A model generated the notes under the pieces. The model was not told the DNA's origin and did no database searches. It saw only the letters and a list, made by a program, of their open reading frames with translations. The position numbers and the translations under genes were made by a program. Source: Desulfocapsa sp. (GTDB lineage Bacteria > Desulfobacterota > Desulfobulbia > Desulfobulbales > Desulfocapsaceae). Taken from it: a stretch of 64,000 nucleotides of DNA. The stretch is taken from positions 62,001 through 126,000 of the forward strand of contig JAFLJS010000036.1 in assembly GCA_022712895.1 (NCBI GenBank). Reading direction: 5' to 3'. Positions within the stretch are counted from its first letter, which is position 1, and every line of letters starts with the position of its first letter. Shown piece by piece: positions 1 to 8,637 of this stretch.

Positions 1-352
1 CAGCACGAATTTCCAAGAAGGTATTTCGCTCATCGTTAGGATCTTTGGGAAGCAGCAGAAAGAGAATTTCCTTTTCAAGTTCTTTCAGACGATTTTCAAG
101 ATCTCCAATTTCATCTTTTACCATCTCCACCATTTCAGGATCATCATCTCCCTCCTGCAACAGCTCACGATTATCTGCAATTTCTTTTATAACAAAATCA
201 TTCTCATTGTAGAGAATTTGCAATTTTAAAAAATGCGCATGTTCCTGGGCTACCTTCTGATATGCTTTCTGGTCACTGATAAGTGATGGGTCAGAAAGCT
301 TTCCCTCGAGGTGAGATATTTTCTCGTCAAGATCTGTTAATTTATCAATCAT
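1..352 (-). CDS. prfA: Peptide chain release factor 1, N-terminal part
   Basis: Cut by the left window edge; about 117 N-terminal codons are visible. RF1 reads UAA and UAG stop codons and triggers peptide release on the ribosome. The protein starts MIDKLTDLDEKISHLEGKL, followed by SDPSLISD, the usual RF1 helical N-terminus. It runs into LPKDPNDERNTFLEIRA, the segment just before the conserved GGQ-bearing core, which lies outside the window. The ATG at 350-352 gives the expected family start; no strong Shine-Dalgarno is seen. It lies downstream of rpmE and rho on the same strand, a common order, but a hairpin separates it from rpmE. Confidence 0.93.
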   Translation of the reverse strand, partial: MIDKLTDLDEKISHLEGKLSDPSLISDQKAYQKVAQEHAHFLKLQILYNENDFVIKEIADNRELLQEGDDDPEMVEMVKDEIGDLENRLKELEKEILFLLLPKDPNDERNTFLEIRA

Positions 353-385
353 GAAGTCGGAGGCATGGGAGTTCAAAGGAAGCTG

Positions 386-424
386 AAAATAGAAAATCCA
401 CACCCTGTAGTCAGGCTGTGGATT
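386..424 (-). terminator. Probable intrinsic terminator between rpmE and prfA
   Basis: On the minus strand an 8-bp stem (AATCCACA with TGTGGATT), extended inward by four more pairs after one C-C mismatch, closes a TAGT-sized loop. A T-rich tract (TTTTCTATTTT) follows directly. It sits after rpmE and before prfA, so it may end or attenuate rho-rpmE transcription. Assignment is by structure only. Confidence 0.55.
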
Positions 425-504
425 CACTCGATAACAAAGAAGAAAACGCTTCGCTTACGTACTGTTTGCAGCAGGCAGACAGCATAAAGCAGTGGTACAA
501 ACGA

Positions 505-720
505 TTAGCCTTTCTTCTCGAAATGTTTAGCGTAACGTTTCTTAAATTTCTCAATTCTTCCGGCGGTATCAATCAGTTTCTGCTTTCCAGTGAAGAATGG
601 ATGGCATGCAGAGCAGATATCAACTTCCATTTCTGTAACTACAGAGCCTATTTCAATTTCATTTCCACAACCACAAGTAGCTGTAATCTTATGATATTCA
701 GGGTGTATATCACTTCTCAT
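505..720 (-). CDS. rpmE: 50S ribosomal protein L31, zinc-binding (C+) type
   Basis: A 71-residue ribosomal protein of the large subunit that helps bridge the subunits. It begins [20 protein letters not shown] and carries Cys16, Cys18 and the CSAC pair at about 37-40. Retention of all four cysteines marks it as the zinc-containing C+ paralogue rather than the cysteine-free, zinc-starvation form. The C-terminus is basic ([14 protein letters not shown]). An AAGGA Shine-Dalgarno precedes the ATG. It lies between rho (upstream) and prfA (downstream), a frequent bacterial order. Confidence 0.95.
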   Translation of the reverse strand: MRSDIHPEYHKITATCGCGNEIEIGSVVTEMEVDICSACHPFFTGKQKLIDTAGRIEKFKKRYAKHFEKKG

Positions 721-875
721 AATCTTGTATCCTTAAAAATAAGTGGCTTATACGCCACATTTATCAATTTTGCATTTAAAATCAGAAAGAATATAATAAA
801 CTGAACAGGAATTTCAAGCATTAATATATTTTCCTGGCAGACAACGCATACCCTCTGTAAATAAATGAAACTTCA

Positions 876-2126
876 TTAATGATTCATCTGATCAAAGAAT
901 TCTTGATTTGTTTCGGTCTGCCTCAACTTATCGAGCAGAAACTCCATACCACTAGCGGGATTCATAGAGGCCAGCAGCTTACGTAATATCCACACACGAT
1001 TGAGGATATCGGGAGCCAAAAGCAAATCTTCTTTACGGGTACCTGAACGCTTCACATCAATGGCCGGATAAATACGTCTGTCCGACATTTTTCTGTCAAG
1101 CACGACTTCCATATTACCGGTACCTTTGAATTCCTCAAAAATCACGTCGTCCATGCGACTTCCAGTTTCGACAAGAGCTGAAGCAACGATGGTTAAACTA
1201 CCGCCATCTTCAATATTTCTAGCTGCACCAAAAAAACGTTTGGGGCGAAGTAATGCATTGGCTTCAACACCACCGGAAAGGATCTTGCCACTGGAAGGTG
1301 TTACAGTATTGTAAGCCCTTGCCAGACGGGTGATGCTATCAAGTAAAATCACAACATCTTTGTTATGCTCAACCAGACGTTTTGCCTTCTCGATAACCAT
1401 CTCTGCCACTTGAATATGGCGCTGAGGAGGTTCATCAAAGGTGGAACTGACAACTTCAGCAGTGGTTACCGTACGCTCCATTTCAGTTACCTCTTCAGGA
1501 CGCTCATCAATCAGCAAGATAATGAGATATATCTCTTTATGATTACGGGCAATGGAGTTTGCAAGTTTTTGAATAAGGACAGTTTTACCGGTTCGTGGCG
1601 GAGCGACAATCAGGCCACGTTGTCCTTTTCCGAGGGGGCACATCATCTCCATAAGACGCATGGAGAAATTATCGGCCTGCCACTCCAGATTCAGCTTTTC
1701 ATCTGGATGAATAGGGGTCAGATTAGAAAAGACTGTTTTCTTCTTGGCGGCTGCAGGAGAATCAAAGTTCACAAACTCCACTTTAAGCAGAGCAAAATAG
1801 CGCTCACCATCTTTAGGAGCTCTAACCTGTCCTTCAATTGTATCACCTGTACGCAAGCCAAGGCGTCGTATCTGAGATGGTGATACATAGATATCATCAG
1901 GACCTGGCAGATAGTTATAATCAGGTGCCCGCAGGAAACCAAAACCATCCGGCAGGATTTCAAGAACACCGCTACCACGCATCTTCCCGTCCTTATCGGC
2001 TTCCGCCTTGAGGATAGCAAAAATTAAGTCCTGCTTACGCAGTGTATTGACACTTTCAACCTTGAGTGTACGACCAAGCTTGACGAGTTCTGCAATTTTC
2101 TTGAGTTTTAAATCAGCCAGATTCAT
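876..2126 (-). CDS. rho: Transcription termination factor Rho
   Basis: Hexameric RNA-dependent ATPase/translocase that ends transcription at Rho-dependent sites. The 416-residue protein has an N-terminal helical domain (about 1-45), the cold-shock-like RNA-binding fold with RNP1 motif DGFGFLR, the Walker A motif APPRTGKTV and the Walker B segment ILLDSITR. The C-terminal half with SGGVEANAL and RKEDLLL is typical. The ATG at 2126 was chosen because AGGAG lies 10 nt upstream and the family begins with MNL; an in-frame ATG at 2159 would add 11 unconserved residues. A three-codon ATG-AAG-GAA-TGA frame overlaps the start site and may be incidental. Confidence 0.97.
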   Translation of the reverse strand: MNLADLKLKKIAELVKLGRTLKVESVNTLRKQDLIFAILKAEADKDGKMRGSGVLEILPDGFGFLRAPDYNYLPGPDDIYVSPSQIRRLGLRTGDTIEGQVRAPKDGERYFALLKVEFVNFDSPAAAKKKTVFSNLTPIHPDEKLNLEWQADNFSMRLMEMMCPLGKGQRGLIVAPPRTGKTVLIQKLANSIARNHKEIYLIILLIDERPEEVTEMERTVTTAEVVSSTFDEPPQRHIQVAEMVIEKAKRLVEHNKDVVILLDSITRLARAYNTVTPSSGKILSGGVEANALLRPKRFFGAARNIEDGGSLTIVASALVETGSRMDDVIFEEFKGTGNMEVVLDRKMSDRRIYPAIDVKRSGTRKEDLLLAPDILNRVWILRKLLASMNPASGMEFLLDKLRQTETNQEFFDQMNH

Positions 2127-2522
2127 TCCTTCATTTCTCCTGTTGTGGGCTGTATGCAAATAAGGTTTTCACGAATTTATAACGTGTAAAATTGGTATAT
2201 TGTATGGATACGATAATCGTTTTATTCAATATAGATCAGAGAGTTTTTGAATAGCGTCATATGACATGAATTAAACAGCAGATGCTGCTACTCATTATTC
2301 AGAAACAATATGATTATAAAAGATGGGATTATAGAATTATTAAAATGAGAAGTTGCCATACATGATGACAAGTATTTTACATAGTAAGACAGCTCAATAT
2401 GATACTGTTTTGTATTTTAGATCAGGTATATTCTTTTTGTCTGTTTTGACCGGAATGGCTAGGCAGGACTGCCTTTGTTTCTTTTGGATCTGAAGCCATA
2501 GTAAGGTTTCTCCAAAAAGCTG
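2127..2522. other. Gap between coaE and rho, no gene seen
   Basis: About 400 bases with no coding frame I can support. It must carry the rho leader and promoter, but no convincing -35/-10 pair was found by eye, and no rhoL-like leader peptide was recognised. A perfect 6-bp palindrome with a two-base loop (AGGCAG-GA-CTGCCT, 2461-2474) lies near the coaE end. Its T-rich side faces the plus strand, where no gene ends. Confidence 0.6.
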
Positions 2523-3146
2523 TCAAGGATTATTCATAGCCATTTTCGTTTTCCTGACAAAACTTTTATTTTCAGCCAAGTATTGAAGCTGATCAACTGT
2601 TTCAGCAAATGATGCGGAGTTATCAACCAGCAAATCAGCAAGCTCAACCTTTGCCTGTATCGGCATCTGAGCAGCAATACTTAAGCGAGCAGCTTCCTCC
2701 GTCACCATATCCCGTTGCATAACACGTTTAACACACACGTTTTCGCTAGCGTAGACTAGTAGCGTGCAATCAAAATCACCCTGCCATCCCGTCTCAAAAA
2801 GCAGGGGGATTTCGACAACCAAAGGGATTGTATGGTTACCTGTCTCTTTGCAAAATCGGAGAATTTCTTTACGCACCAGAGGGTGAATAACGCTATCCAC
2901 CTGTTTCCGAAATAATTCATCTGCAAAGATTGCCTCTCGCAGTGCTGGCCGATTGAGAGACCCGTTTGACAAAAAACAAAATGCTGGGGCAATGTGTCGT
3001 AAAGCCTCTAAACCTTCACAACTGGGCTGCAGTAAATCTCGACAAATATGATCAACATTCACCAGCTTTGCATCAAGGATTCTCGAAAGTTCCTTGGAAA
3101 CCTTGCTTTTACCGGACCCCATACCACCGGTCACTGCTATATTCAT
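2523..3146 (-). CDS. coaE: Dephospho-CoA kinase
   Basis: Last step of coenzyme A synthesis: ATP-dependent phosphorylation of the 3'-hydroxyl of dephospho-CoA in the cytosol. The 207-residue protein opens with VTGGMGSGKSKVS, a P-loop, then NVDHICRDLL, the Asp that binds the substrate ribose. The VIHPLVRKEI and VEIPLLFETGW segments are characteristic of the family. The ATG overlaps the stop codon of the upstream pseudouridine synthase gene by 4 nt (ATGA), so the pair is probably translationally coupled. Confidence 0.95.
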   Translation of the reverse strand: MNIAVTGGMGSGKSKVSKELSRILDAKLVNVDHICRDLLQPSCEGLEALRHIAPAFCFLSNGSLNRPALREAIFADELFRKQVDSVIHPLVRKEILRFCKETGNHTIPLVVEIPLLFETGWQGDFDCTLLVYASENVCVKRVMQRDMVTEEAARLSIAAQMPIQAKVELADLLVDNSASFAETVDQLQYLAENKSFVRKTKMAMNNP

Positions 3147-4132
3147 ATTATATCCTGAAGTCTTTCATACCCTGCAGCACGAAGCTCTTCAATTTTCTGC
3201 TGAAAGTCTGGCCACAAAGGCGCAGTCAATGATAATCGCTGCTGTGATATCGGGTGTCTCAAGCTCAAGCAATGGGCATGAAGCATCTGCCTTGGGAATT
3301 TCATCTTTTGCCGCGCTCTGCCATACAGAGTATCACCAGCAACGGGATGCCCAAGAAAAGACATATGAACACGTATCTGATGAGTACGTCCGGTCTCAAT
3401 CTTTACCCGAAGCAAACTCCAGTCATAACCATATTCTTCCAAAACTTCCCAGCTACTGGCTGAATATCGCCCTCGCGACTCATCACAAACAGCCATCTTC
3501 TGTCTTTTCACAGGATGCCTGGCAATATGAGTTACAACCCTCCCCTGCTTTTCTTTCAGTATGCCTCGAACAAGACAAAGATATTCCTTGTCGATATTGC
3601 GAGATTTAAACGCTTCACAGAGACTCCTGTGTGCCTGGTTACTTTTGGCAACGACCATAATACCAGTAGTGTCCTTATCAAGCCGGTGGACGATACCAGG
3701 TCTTATTTCATCACCAACAGTTGCGATTTGCTGACAATGGTACAATAGACCGTTTACGAGTGTTCCATCGGGATTGCCCTGTGCTGGATGGACTACAAGG
3801 CCAGGTGGTTTAGAAATAAACAGAAGTGATTCATCTTCGTAAAGAATTTCAAAAAAGACCTGCTGAGGAGCAAGTACAGGAGCCGCAGGAACAAAGAGAC
3901 TCCCCTTGATGCGCTCTCCAGTTTTAAGCTTATAACTACTTTTTTTTGTTTTTCCATCCACCCGAAGAAGTCCTTCACGAATGGATTGAACCAGATGGTT
4001 TCTGGAAGTAGCAGTAACAAACTGCACAAGGAAATGATCAAACCTACTGCCACTGTGCTCAGGAAAAACTTCTAAATCCACAGTAGCAGGAGGAGAGTCG
4101 TTTATACTATCTTTTAAAAAGGAAGGATTCAT
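3143..4132 (-). CDS. rluD: RluA-family 23S rRNA pseudouridine synthase (RluD-like)
   Basis: Converts specific uridines of large-subunit rRNA to pseudouridine. The 329-residue protein has an N-terminal S4 RNA-binding domain (about 28-80, with RFDHFLV and LLRVDGK). The catalytic domain carries HRLDKDTTG, placing the catalytic Asp at 152. LVRKSLF-type repeats are absent; TGRTHQIRVHM and HPVAGDTLYG are conserved substrate-site segments. The S4 domain plus length points to RluD rather than RluA or RluC, but the exact target uridines cannot be read from sequence. It overlaps coaE by 4 nt. Confidence 0.88.
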   Translation of the reverse strand: MNPSFLKDSINDSPPATVDLEVFPEHSGSRFDHFLVQFVTATSRNHLVQSIREGLLRVDGKTKKSSYKLKTGERIKGSLFVPAAPVLAPQQVFFEILYEDESLLFISKPPGLVVHPAQGNPDGTLVNGLLYHCQQIATVGDEIRPGIVHRLDKDTTGIMVVAKSNQAHRSLCEAFKSRNIDKEYLCLVRGILKEKQGRVVTHIARHPVKRQKMAVCDESRGRYSASSWEVLEEYGYDWSLLRVKIETGRTHQIRVHMSFLGHPVAGDTLYGRARQKMKFPRQMLHAHCLSLRHPISQQRLSLTAPLWPDFQQKIEELRAAGYERLQDII

Positions 4133-4159
4133 GACACATCGCCATGGAAGGGATATCTT

Positions 4160-4639
4160 TTAATTGAAAAGGTTTTCAATCATTTTTTCAGTTTTTGATT
4201 CATCAACTTTTCTGGCAAGGGAAATTTCAGTTACCAGCAGATTCTTAGCAGTATCCATCATCTTGCGCTCACCATAGGAAAGATCTTTATCAACGGACAA
4301 CAAGTACAAATCCCGAAGAACAGCAGCAACTTCGTGTATGGAGCCAGTTTTAATTTTTTCCATGTACTCGCGATACCTGCGATTCCAGGTCTGATTCCCT
4401 ATTTCTGTGTCACGATCTTTCAGGATATCCAGTACATTTTCAACTTCTTTCTTAGAAATAATGGCACGTAAACCAACGTTATCACTGCTGGCAGTGGGGA
4501 TCATTATCTTCATCGCATTATCCAGAATCTTCATGACGTAAAAAGGCTGTTCAATACCAGCTACAGTCTGAGATTCGATGGTTTCTATAACGCCTACTCC
4601 ATGGGCCGGATAAACGGCCATATCGCCTGCTGCAAACAA
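4160..4639 (-). CDS. carD: CarD/CdnL-family RNA polymerase-binding regulator
   Basis: 159-residue protein beginning FAAGDMAVYPAHGVGVIE, the CarD_CdnL/TRCF RNA-polymerase-interacting fold. A helical C-terminal domain follows (RDLYLLSVDKDLSYGERKMM), including the YGER motif shared by CdnL proteins. Such proteins stabilise open complexes at promoters, often of rRNA genes. The start codon is TTG (4637-4639) preceded by a very strong AGGAGG 5 nt upstream; no in-frame ATG fits the family start. The long gap upstream suggests its own promoter; the pseudouridine synthase and coaE lie close downstream. Confidence 0.9.
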   Translation of the reverse strand: MFAAGDMAVYPAHGVGVIETIESQTVAGIEQPFYVMKILDNAMKIMIPTASSDNVGLRAIISKKEVENVLDILKDRDTEIGNQTWNRRYREYMEKIKTGSIHEVAAVLRDLYLLSVDKDLSYGERKMMDTAKNLLVTEISLARKVDESKTEKMIENLFN

Positions 4640-4962
4640 AATAACCTCCTGGGTAAATTTCAGGGATTGAGTACCTTTGAAATTCGTAATAGTTATATGT
4701 TAAAATGAATTTCGTGTAGATACCGTTGCCGGCATTATATGCATTAACCGGGATCAGACAAAATCTCATAGAGTCTGAGAATTTCCTGTACACAAATTTC
4801 ATATCAGGAATTGCCCACGCAAGAAAAAAAGAACCATACCACACTTGTCCCAAAAGTGCTTTGAAAAACCAGAGTTTTGTCAACATACCATTACAAATCG
4901 CAAACAAGCAAAGCAGCACAAAAGACTTTTAGAGCAACACCACGTACACAGGGCAGGTATTT
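4640..4962. other. Gap between pth and carD
   Basis: About 320 bases without a supported gene. It should hold the promoter and leader of carD. A perfect TTGACA hexamer occurs on the minus strand near 4882-4887, but no fitting -10 follows at 16-18 nt, so I do not call a promoter. No clear terminator for pth was seen. Confidence 0.55.
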
Positions 4963-5556
4963 CTACTTGATACTATTTAAGGAGTTCATTGCCTTTTGAC
5001 TTCCTGATTCCACAAAGCATTCAACGCCATCCAGCAATACACTCATTCGCTTATCGAGCAATTGCTGTTCCTCATTCGAGAGAGATGCGAGTACGAAGCG
5101 TTCAACAGGTATGTCGGCATGGATATCGTTTTGTCCAGGTCTACCAATACCAATTTTGACCCTGTGAAAATCTTTGGTACCAAGACACTGAATAATAGAC
5201 CGAATTCCGTTATGCCCACCAGGACCGCCAGTTGCCACAAGCTTTAATCGACCTGGATGCATGTCCAGGTCATCATGAATCACCAGGATATGTTCTTTTG
5301 GTATTTTAAAAAAATCTGCAAAACGTGCTATCGGTGTGCCGGAGCGATTCATAAAACTTTGCGGCTTAAGCAGATAAATACGCTTTCCTCTCACATGTAT
5401 CCGACAATGCAGCGCATCCCACTTTTCTACAGCAAGTGAAGTGTTGTATCTCCTGGCAAGCTCGTCAACAACTTGGAACCCAACATTATGCCTGGTGTTT
5501 TCATATTTGCTGCCCGGATTCCCAAGACCTGCAATTAGATATGTTTCCTCAGACAC
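4963..5556 (-). CDS. pth: Peptidyl-tRNA hydrolase
   Basis: Releases tRNA from prematurely dissociated peptidyl-tRNA. The 197-residue protein begins SEETYLIAGLGNPGSKYENT, then RHNVGFQVVDEL; the His of RHNVGF is the catalytic base. LLKPQSFMNRSG, HDDLDMHPGR and GGHNGIRSI are further conserved blocks. I place the start at the GTG at 5554-5556, seven residues before the conserved LIAGLGNPG and preceded by a GAGGCGG-like ribosome site; the reading frame is open further upstream but that part is not conserved. It follows rplY on the same strand, the usual ctc-pth order. Confidence 0.93.
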   Translation of the reverse strand: MSEETYLIAGLGNPGSKYENTRHNVGFQVVDELARRYNTSLAVEKWDALHCRIHVRGKRIYLLKPQSFMNRSGTPIARFADFFKIPKEHILVIHDDLDMHPGRLKLVATGGPGGHNGIRSIIQCLGTKDFHRVKIGIGRPGQNDIHADIPVERFVLASLSNEEQQLLDKRMSVLLDGVECFVESGSQKAMNSLNSIK

Positions 5557-5638
5557 TTCACCGCCTCTTTTTTCAAAAAAAAATCCGGAAAAGATTCGCA
5601 GGAACCCTTTCCGGATAAATATTGCTTTTATGTGCTGA

Positions 5639-6337
5639 TTATTCAGACTCAGCAGGCTCTTCACTTTCAACAGGCACTTCAGGGCTGGTAGCACCACCGT
5701 CTGCGGCAGCAGCCACAGACGCTTCGTCTGCCTCAGCAGCAGCAGCTTCAGCAGCATCACCTGCAGCAGCAAGTGCAGCAGCAGCTTTAGCTGAGATAAC
5801 CTCTACACAAACGATATCACCATCCGATACCATCTTCACATTTTCGGGTAATTTAATATTTTCAAAGAGAATGGATTCCCCAGCATCCACACCGGAAACA
5901 TCGACTTCCACAGTATCAGGAATATCAAGGGGAGCACCTTCAAGGCTCACCACAGTAGTGTGAGTAACAAGTTCGCCACCTCGATCAACTCCTATCGCCT
6001 TACCTACTAATTCAATATTCACAGAAAAAGATCTGGCCGTCTCAAGATTGATCTCCAAAAAGTCAGCGTGAATAAGACTATCGTTAACTGGATCAGTTTG
6101 AATCTCCCGCATCATAACATGACGAGTATCGCCATCGATGGAAAGCTTAACCACTGCATTTTTACGACTGATCTGATACAGAGTCCTCAGAAAAGGCTTG
6201 GTTTCAAGCTGAAGGGATGTCACATCCTTATCGTTTCCATACAGTACTGCTGGTGTATTACCGCTTACACGCAGACGACGCATGGCACCTTTACCAAAAC
6301 TCTCTCTTATTGAAGCAGACATGTCTACTTGTAGCAT
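5639..6337 (-). CDS. rplY: 50S ribosomal protein L25 / general stress protein Ctc
   Basis: 5S rRNA-binding ribosomal protein of the long (TL5/Ctc) type, 232 residues. The N-terminal beta-barrel (about 1-95, with MRRLRVSGNTPAVLYG) binds 5S rRNA; the C-terminal domain (about 96-190) contains VDRGGELVTH and LPENVKM. The last 40 residues are a low-complexity Ala/Glu tail ending in VPVESEEPAESE, common and variable in this family. A strong AGGAGG stands 6 nt before the ATG. The gene lies between prs and pth, the order seen widely in deltaproteobacteria. Confidence 0.95.
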   Translation of the reverse strand: MLQVDMSASIRESFGKGAMRRLRVSGNTPAVLYGNDKDVTSLQLETKPFLRTLYQISRKNAVVKLSIDGDTRHVMMREIQTDPVNDSLIHADFLEINLETARSFSVNIELVGKAIGVDRGGELVTHTTVVSLEGAPLDIPDTVEVDVSGVDAGESILFENIKLPENVKMVSDGDIVCVEVISAKAAAALAAAGDAAEAAAAEADEASVAAAADGGATSPEVPVESEEPAESE

Positions 6338-6425
6338 ATATTCCTCCTTGCCCTGAATCCGATTTCTATTGTAGACCCAGGAATAATCTCAAAAAAAATT
6401 ATCGTTAATTAAATTCACACATCAG

Positions 6426-7364
6426 CTACACAAAGAGTGAACTGATTGAACCTTCGGTATGTATACATTCTATTGCCTGTGCCAGTAAGTTTGACACAGA
6501 CAGAACTTTAATTTTTTCACACTTCCTAGCATCCCCACGAAGGGGAATAGAGTTGGTTACCACAAGAGAACTCAACTCTGACTTATTTAAACGCTCAATG
6601 GCGGGACCAGACAGAACCGGATGAGAGCAACAGGCATGTACTTCAGTGGCACCATGTGCCAGAAGCGTTGCTGCGCCATTACAAAGAGTTCCTGCTGTAT
6701 CCACCATATCATCAAGCAAAATAGCCGTTTTGCCCTTAACATCACCAATGACATGCATTGCTTCACACTCATTTGGCCTGTCACGACGCTTATCAATAAT
6801 GGCAAGCCCAGCATCGAGCCGTTTTGCAAAAGCACGGGTTCTTTCTACACCACCTGCATCAGGCGAAACCATGACCACGTTTTTAAATTTATCTTTTATG
6901 TAGTCGAGGATAACAGGAGCAGCATAGAGATGATCAACGGGAATATTAAAAAATCCCTGAATCTGCCCAGCATGTAAATCCATACAGAGTACCCGTCGAA
7001 CACCTACTGCCATAAACATCTCTGCAACAACTTTGGCTGTAATGGGAACACGAGGTGCAACTTTTCTGTCCTGACGCGCATAACCGTAATAAGGAACAAC
7101 CGCGGTAATTCTTCTTGCTGAAGCACGTCGCAGTGCATCCACCATGATTACCAGTTCCATCAGGTTATCATTAACCGGCGTACAGGTCGGCTGCACTATG
7201 AAAACATCAGTGCCACGTACATTTTCTTTTATCTCAACAAAAGTCTCACCATCGCTGAACTTTCGAACGTCAGCTTTGGAAAGTGGCACCTTGAGATAAT
7301 CAGCAATTTCCTGGGCCATTATCGGATTGGCATTTCCAGAAAAGACTTTAATGATATTGGGCAT
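6426..7364 (-). CDS. prs: Ribose-phosphate pyrophosphokinase
   Basis: Makes PRPP from ribose 5-phosphate and ATP, feeding nucleotide, histidine and tryptophan synthesis. At 312 residues it matches class I PRPP synthetases. Visible motifs are [22 protein letters not shown] (the flexible ATP loop), the metal-binding segment [12 protein letters not shown] and the PRPP loop [12 protein letters not shown]. It sits upstream of rplY and pth. tRNA-Gln lies upstream of its start, with a long palindrome in between. Confidence 0.97.
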   Translation of the reverse strand: MPNIIKVFSGNANPIMAQEIADYLKVPLSKADVRKFSDGETFVEIKENVRGTDVFIVQPTCTPVNDNLMELVIMVDALRRASARRITAVVPYYGYARQDRKVAPRVPITAKVVAEMFMAVGVRRVLCMDLHAGQIQGFFNIPVDHLYAAPVILDYIKDKFKNVVMVSPDAGGVERTRAFAKRLDAGLAIIDKRRDRPNECEAMHVIGDVKGKTAILLDDMVDTAGTLCNGAATLLAHGATEVHACCSHPVLSGPAIERLNKSELSSLVVTNSIPLRGDARKCEKIKVLSVSNLLAQAIECIHTEGSISSLFV

Positions 7365-7454
7365 GTTGTTATGTTCTCAGTACTATTGTTAAAAAATAAA
7401 GTCTACTTTTAAAAATCGCTAAATAATTGAATGAAACTGAGTTCAAGTTCGTTC

Positions 7455-7500
7455 GTTTTTATCATGTCGCTATGGCATTACCATGCGACATGATAAAAAC
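7455..7500. repeat. Long near-perfect palindrome 3' of tRNA-Gln
   Basis: A 16-bp perfect inverted repeat (7455-7470 with 7485-7500, arm GTTTTTATCATGTCGC) continues inward by four more pairs after a single bulged T, leaving the 5-base loop CATTA. Because the T-run is on the 5' side of the stem and the A-run on the 3' side in either reading, it is not a classical intrinsic terminator. It lies between prs and tRNA-Gln. Confidence 0.8.
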
Positions 7501-7530
7501 GGGCGAAATTGGACACAGTTCCGTTCAATT

Positions 7531-7606
7531 TGGCTGGGGCGGGAGGGATCGAACCTCCGAATGTCGGGATCAAAACCCGATGCCTTAACCGCTTGGCTAC
7601 GCCCCA
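7531..7606 (-). tRNA. glnT: tRNA-Gln (anticodon UUG)
   Basis: The minus strand folds as a cloverleaf. Acceptor TGGGGCG pairs with CGCCCCA, the D-arm is AGCCAAGCGGTTAAGGC, the anticodon stem TCGGG/CCCGA encloses loop TTTTGAT with anticodon TTG, and the T-arm is GGAGG-TTCGATC-CCTCC. The discriminator is G and the CCA end is encoded (7531-7533). The weak U1-A72 pair and G73 are identity features of bacterial tRNA-Gln read by GlnRS. A glutaminyl-tRNA synthetase gene lies 4.7 kb away. The symbol is generic. Confidence 0.97.
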
Positions 7607-7614
7607 GCAAATCT

Positions 7615-7722
7615 TTAATTGATATCAGCTAGCGCATCTTTACCCGATTTCACTTATTCGCATAGTAAAGCTATTGCGAATAAGTGAAATCGAACAAACC
7701 TGCACCACCTGAAATCAATTAA
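7615..7722. repeat. Nested inverted repeat 5' of tRNA-Gln
   Basis: Outer arms TTAATTGATATCAG (7615-7628) and CTGAAATCAATTAA (7709-7722) match as inverted repeats at 13 of 14 positions. Inside lies a perfect 18-bp inverted repeat (7645-7662 with 7675-7692, arm starting CGATTTCACTTATTCG). There is no T-tract, so a simple terminator is unlikely. With the other palindrome at 7455 it brackets the tRNA gene. It could be a small foldback element or an RNA-processing signal. Confidence 0.6.
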
Positions 7723-7761
7723 CCTTTTTATTCCTGATTAAAAAACCAAACAATAGCTTTT

Positions 7762-8637
7762 TTACAAAGGCCTGGTAACAAATACACCATCACCATACTT
7801 CCCACGTAACAAATCAGCACATCCCTGCACATCACCGTTAACATCATCAGGAAAAACTCCAAAAACAGTTGGGCCACTACCAGACATTAACGCTCCGGTA
7901 GCCCCTCCCTCAAGCATGCTTTCCTTGATCGATGCTATCTCAGGATAGCGACCAATTGTAACAGTCTCAAGATCATTAAACAGACTGGAAGAAGCCCCGC
8001 TTAGTGCACCATTTTCACGAAAACTTGATAGAATAGAAATTTTATCTGCCCTTGTCAATCTAAACTTTTCAAAAACCCATGCCGTCGACACAGAAAATCC
8101 TGGATTCACCAGTAAAACCGAACAATGAGAAAGCGAGAGAGCGGCTTCCATGCGGTCTCCGATGCCCCTGGCACGCACCGCAGACTCAGGAAAAACAAAA
8201 AAAGGTACATCTGCGCCAAGCTCTTTTGCAAGCTCCAGTAATTTTTCCTGGGAGACAGGAGTATCAAAAAGTTGATTCAATGCACAAAGCACCGCTGCCG
8301 CATCACTACTTCCGCCACCTAGCCCCGCAGCCACAGGAATTTGCTTTTCAAGTACCAGCGAAACACCATGGTCTCGATCTAAGCCAGATGTTTGTAAAAA
8401 TAAATCCGCTGCCTTATAAACCAGGTTAGACTCGTTCTCCGGCAAATCAGACCCCGGACAACGCAGTGTAATCCCTGAGCTCTCCAAGCGCTGGACATGA
8501 ACAGTATCAAAAAGATCCAGCTTCTGCATAAGGCTGTCAAGCTCGTGATAGCCATCCGCCCGCTTTGCTAGAACTTGCAGCGTTAAATTCACTTTAGCAG
8601 GTGCCTGAATCGTCAGTACCTGGCCGGTCTCATCCAT
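7762..8637 (-). CDS. ispE: 4-diphosphocytidyl-2-C-methyl-D-erythritol kinase
   Basis: GHMP-family kinase of the non-mevalonate isoprenoid pathway. The 291-residue protein opens with TIQAPAKVNLTLQVLAKRAD (substrate Lys and Asn in AKVNL), then GYHELDSLM, the ATP loop PVAAGLGGGSSDAA and the C-terminal MSGSGPTVFG. The ATG at 8637 was chosen because the family starts close to IQAPAKVN and because it overlaps the upstream DUF1844 stop by 8 nt. A GC-poor upstream ATG at 8670 would add 11 residues and lie inside the neighbour. The downstream tRNA region carries palindromes. Confidence 0.93.
   Translation of the reverse strand: MDETGQVLTIQAPAKVNLTLQVLAKRADGYHELDSLMQKLDLFDTVHVQRLESSGITLRCPGSDLPENESNLVYKAADLFLQTSGLDRDHGVSLVLEKQIPVAAGLGGGSSDAAAVLCALNQLFDTPVSQEKLLELAKELGADVPFFVFPESAVRARGIGDRMEAALSLSHCSVLLVNPGFSVSTAWVFEKFRLTRADKISILSSFRENGALSGASSSLFNDLETVTIGRYPEIASIKESMLEGGATGALMSGSGPTVFGVFPDDVNGDVQGCADLLRGKYGDGVFVTRPL

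Noticed and set aside
418-804. Plus-strand open frame across rpmE
   Set aside because: It is the reverse of the intact rpmE gene and its leader, has no ribosome site and no family resemblance.
1365-1883. 172-codon plus-strand frame opposite rho
   Set aside because: Lies entirely inside rho on the other strand; the encoded sequence has no recognisable domain or signal.
2461-2474. Palindrome followed by T-rich sequence read as a plus-strand terminator
   Set aside because: No plus-strand gene ends there, and the two-base loop is unfavourable in RNA; recorded only as a palindrome.
3094-3609. 171-codon plus-strand frame opposite coaE and the pseudouridine synthase gene
   Set aside because: Both minus-strand genes are intact and well supported, and the plus-strand product is featureless.
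4882-4887. Perfect TTGACA as the carD promoter
   Set aside because: No -10-like hexamer follows at 15-19 nt on the minus strand.
5622-5963. Ala/Ser-rich plus-strand frame
   Set aside because: It is the complement of the Ala/Glu-coding tail of rplY; low complexity keeps the opposite strand open.
7455-7500. Intrinsic terminator of tRNA-Gln
   Set aside because: The T-run is on the 5' arm and the A-run on the 3' arm in both directions, opposite to an intrinsic terminator.
7531-7606. Integration of a genomic island at tRNA-Gln
   Set aside because: No integrase gene and no second copy of the tRNA 3' end were seen in the window; neighbours are core genes.
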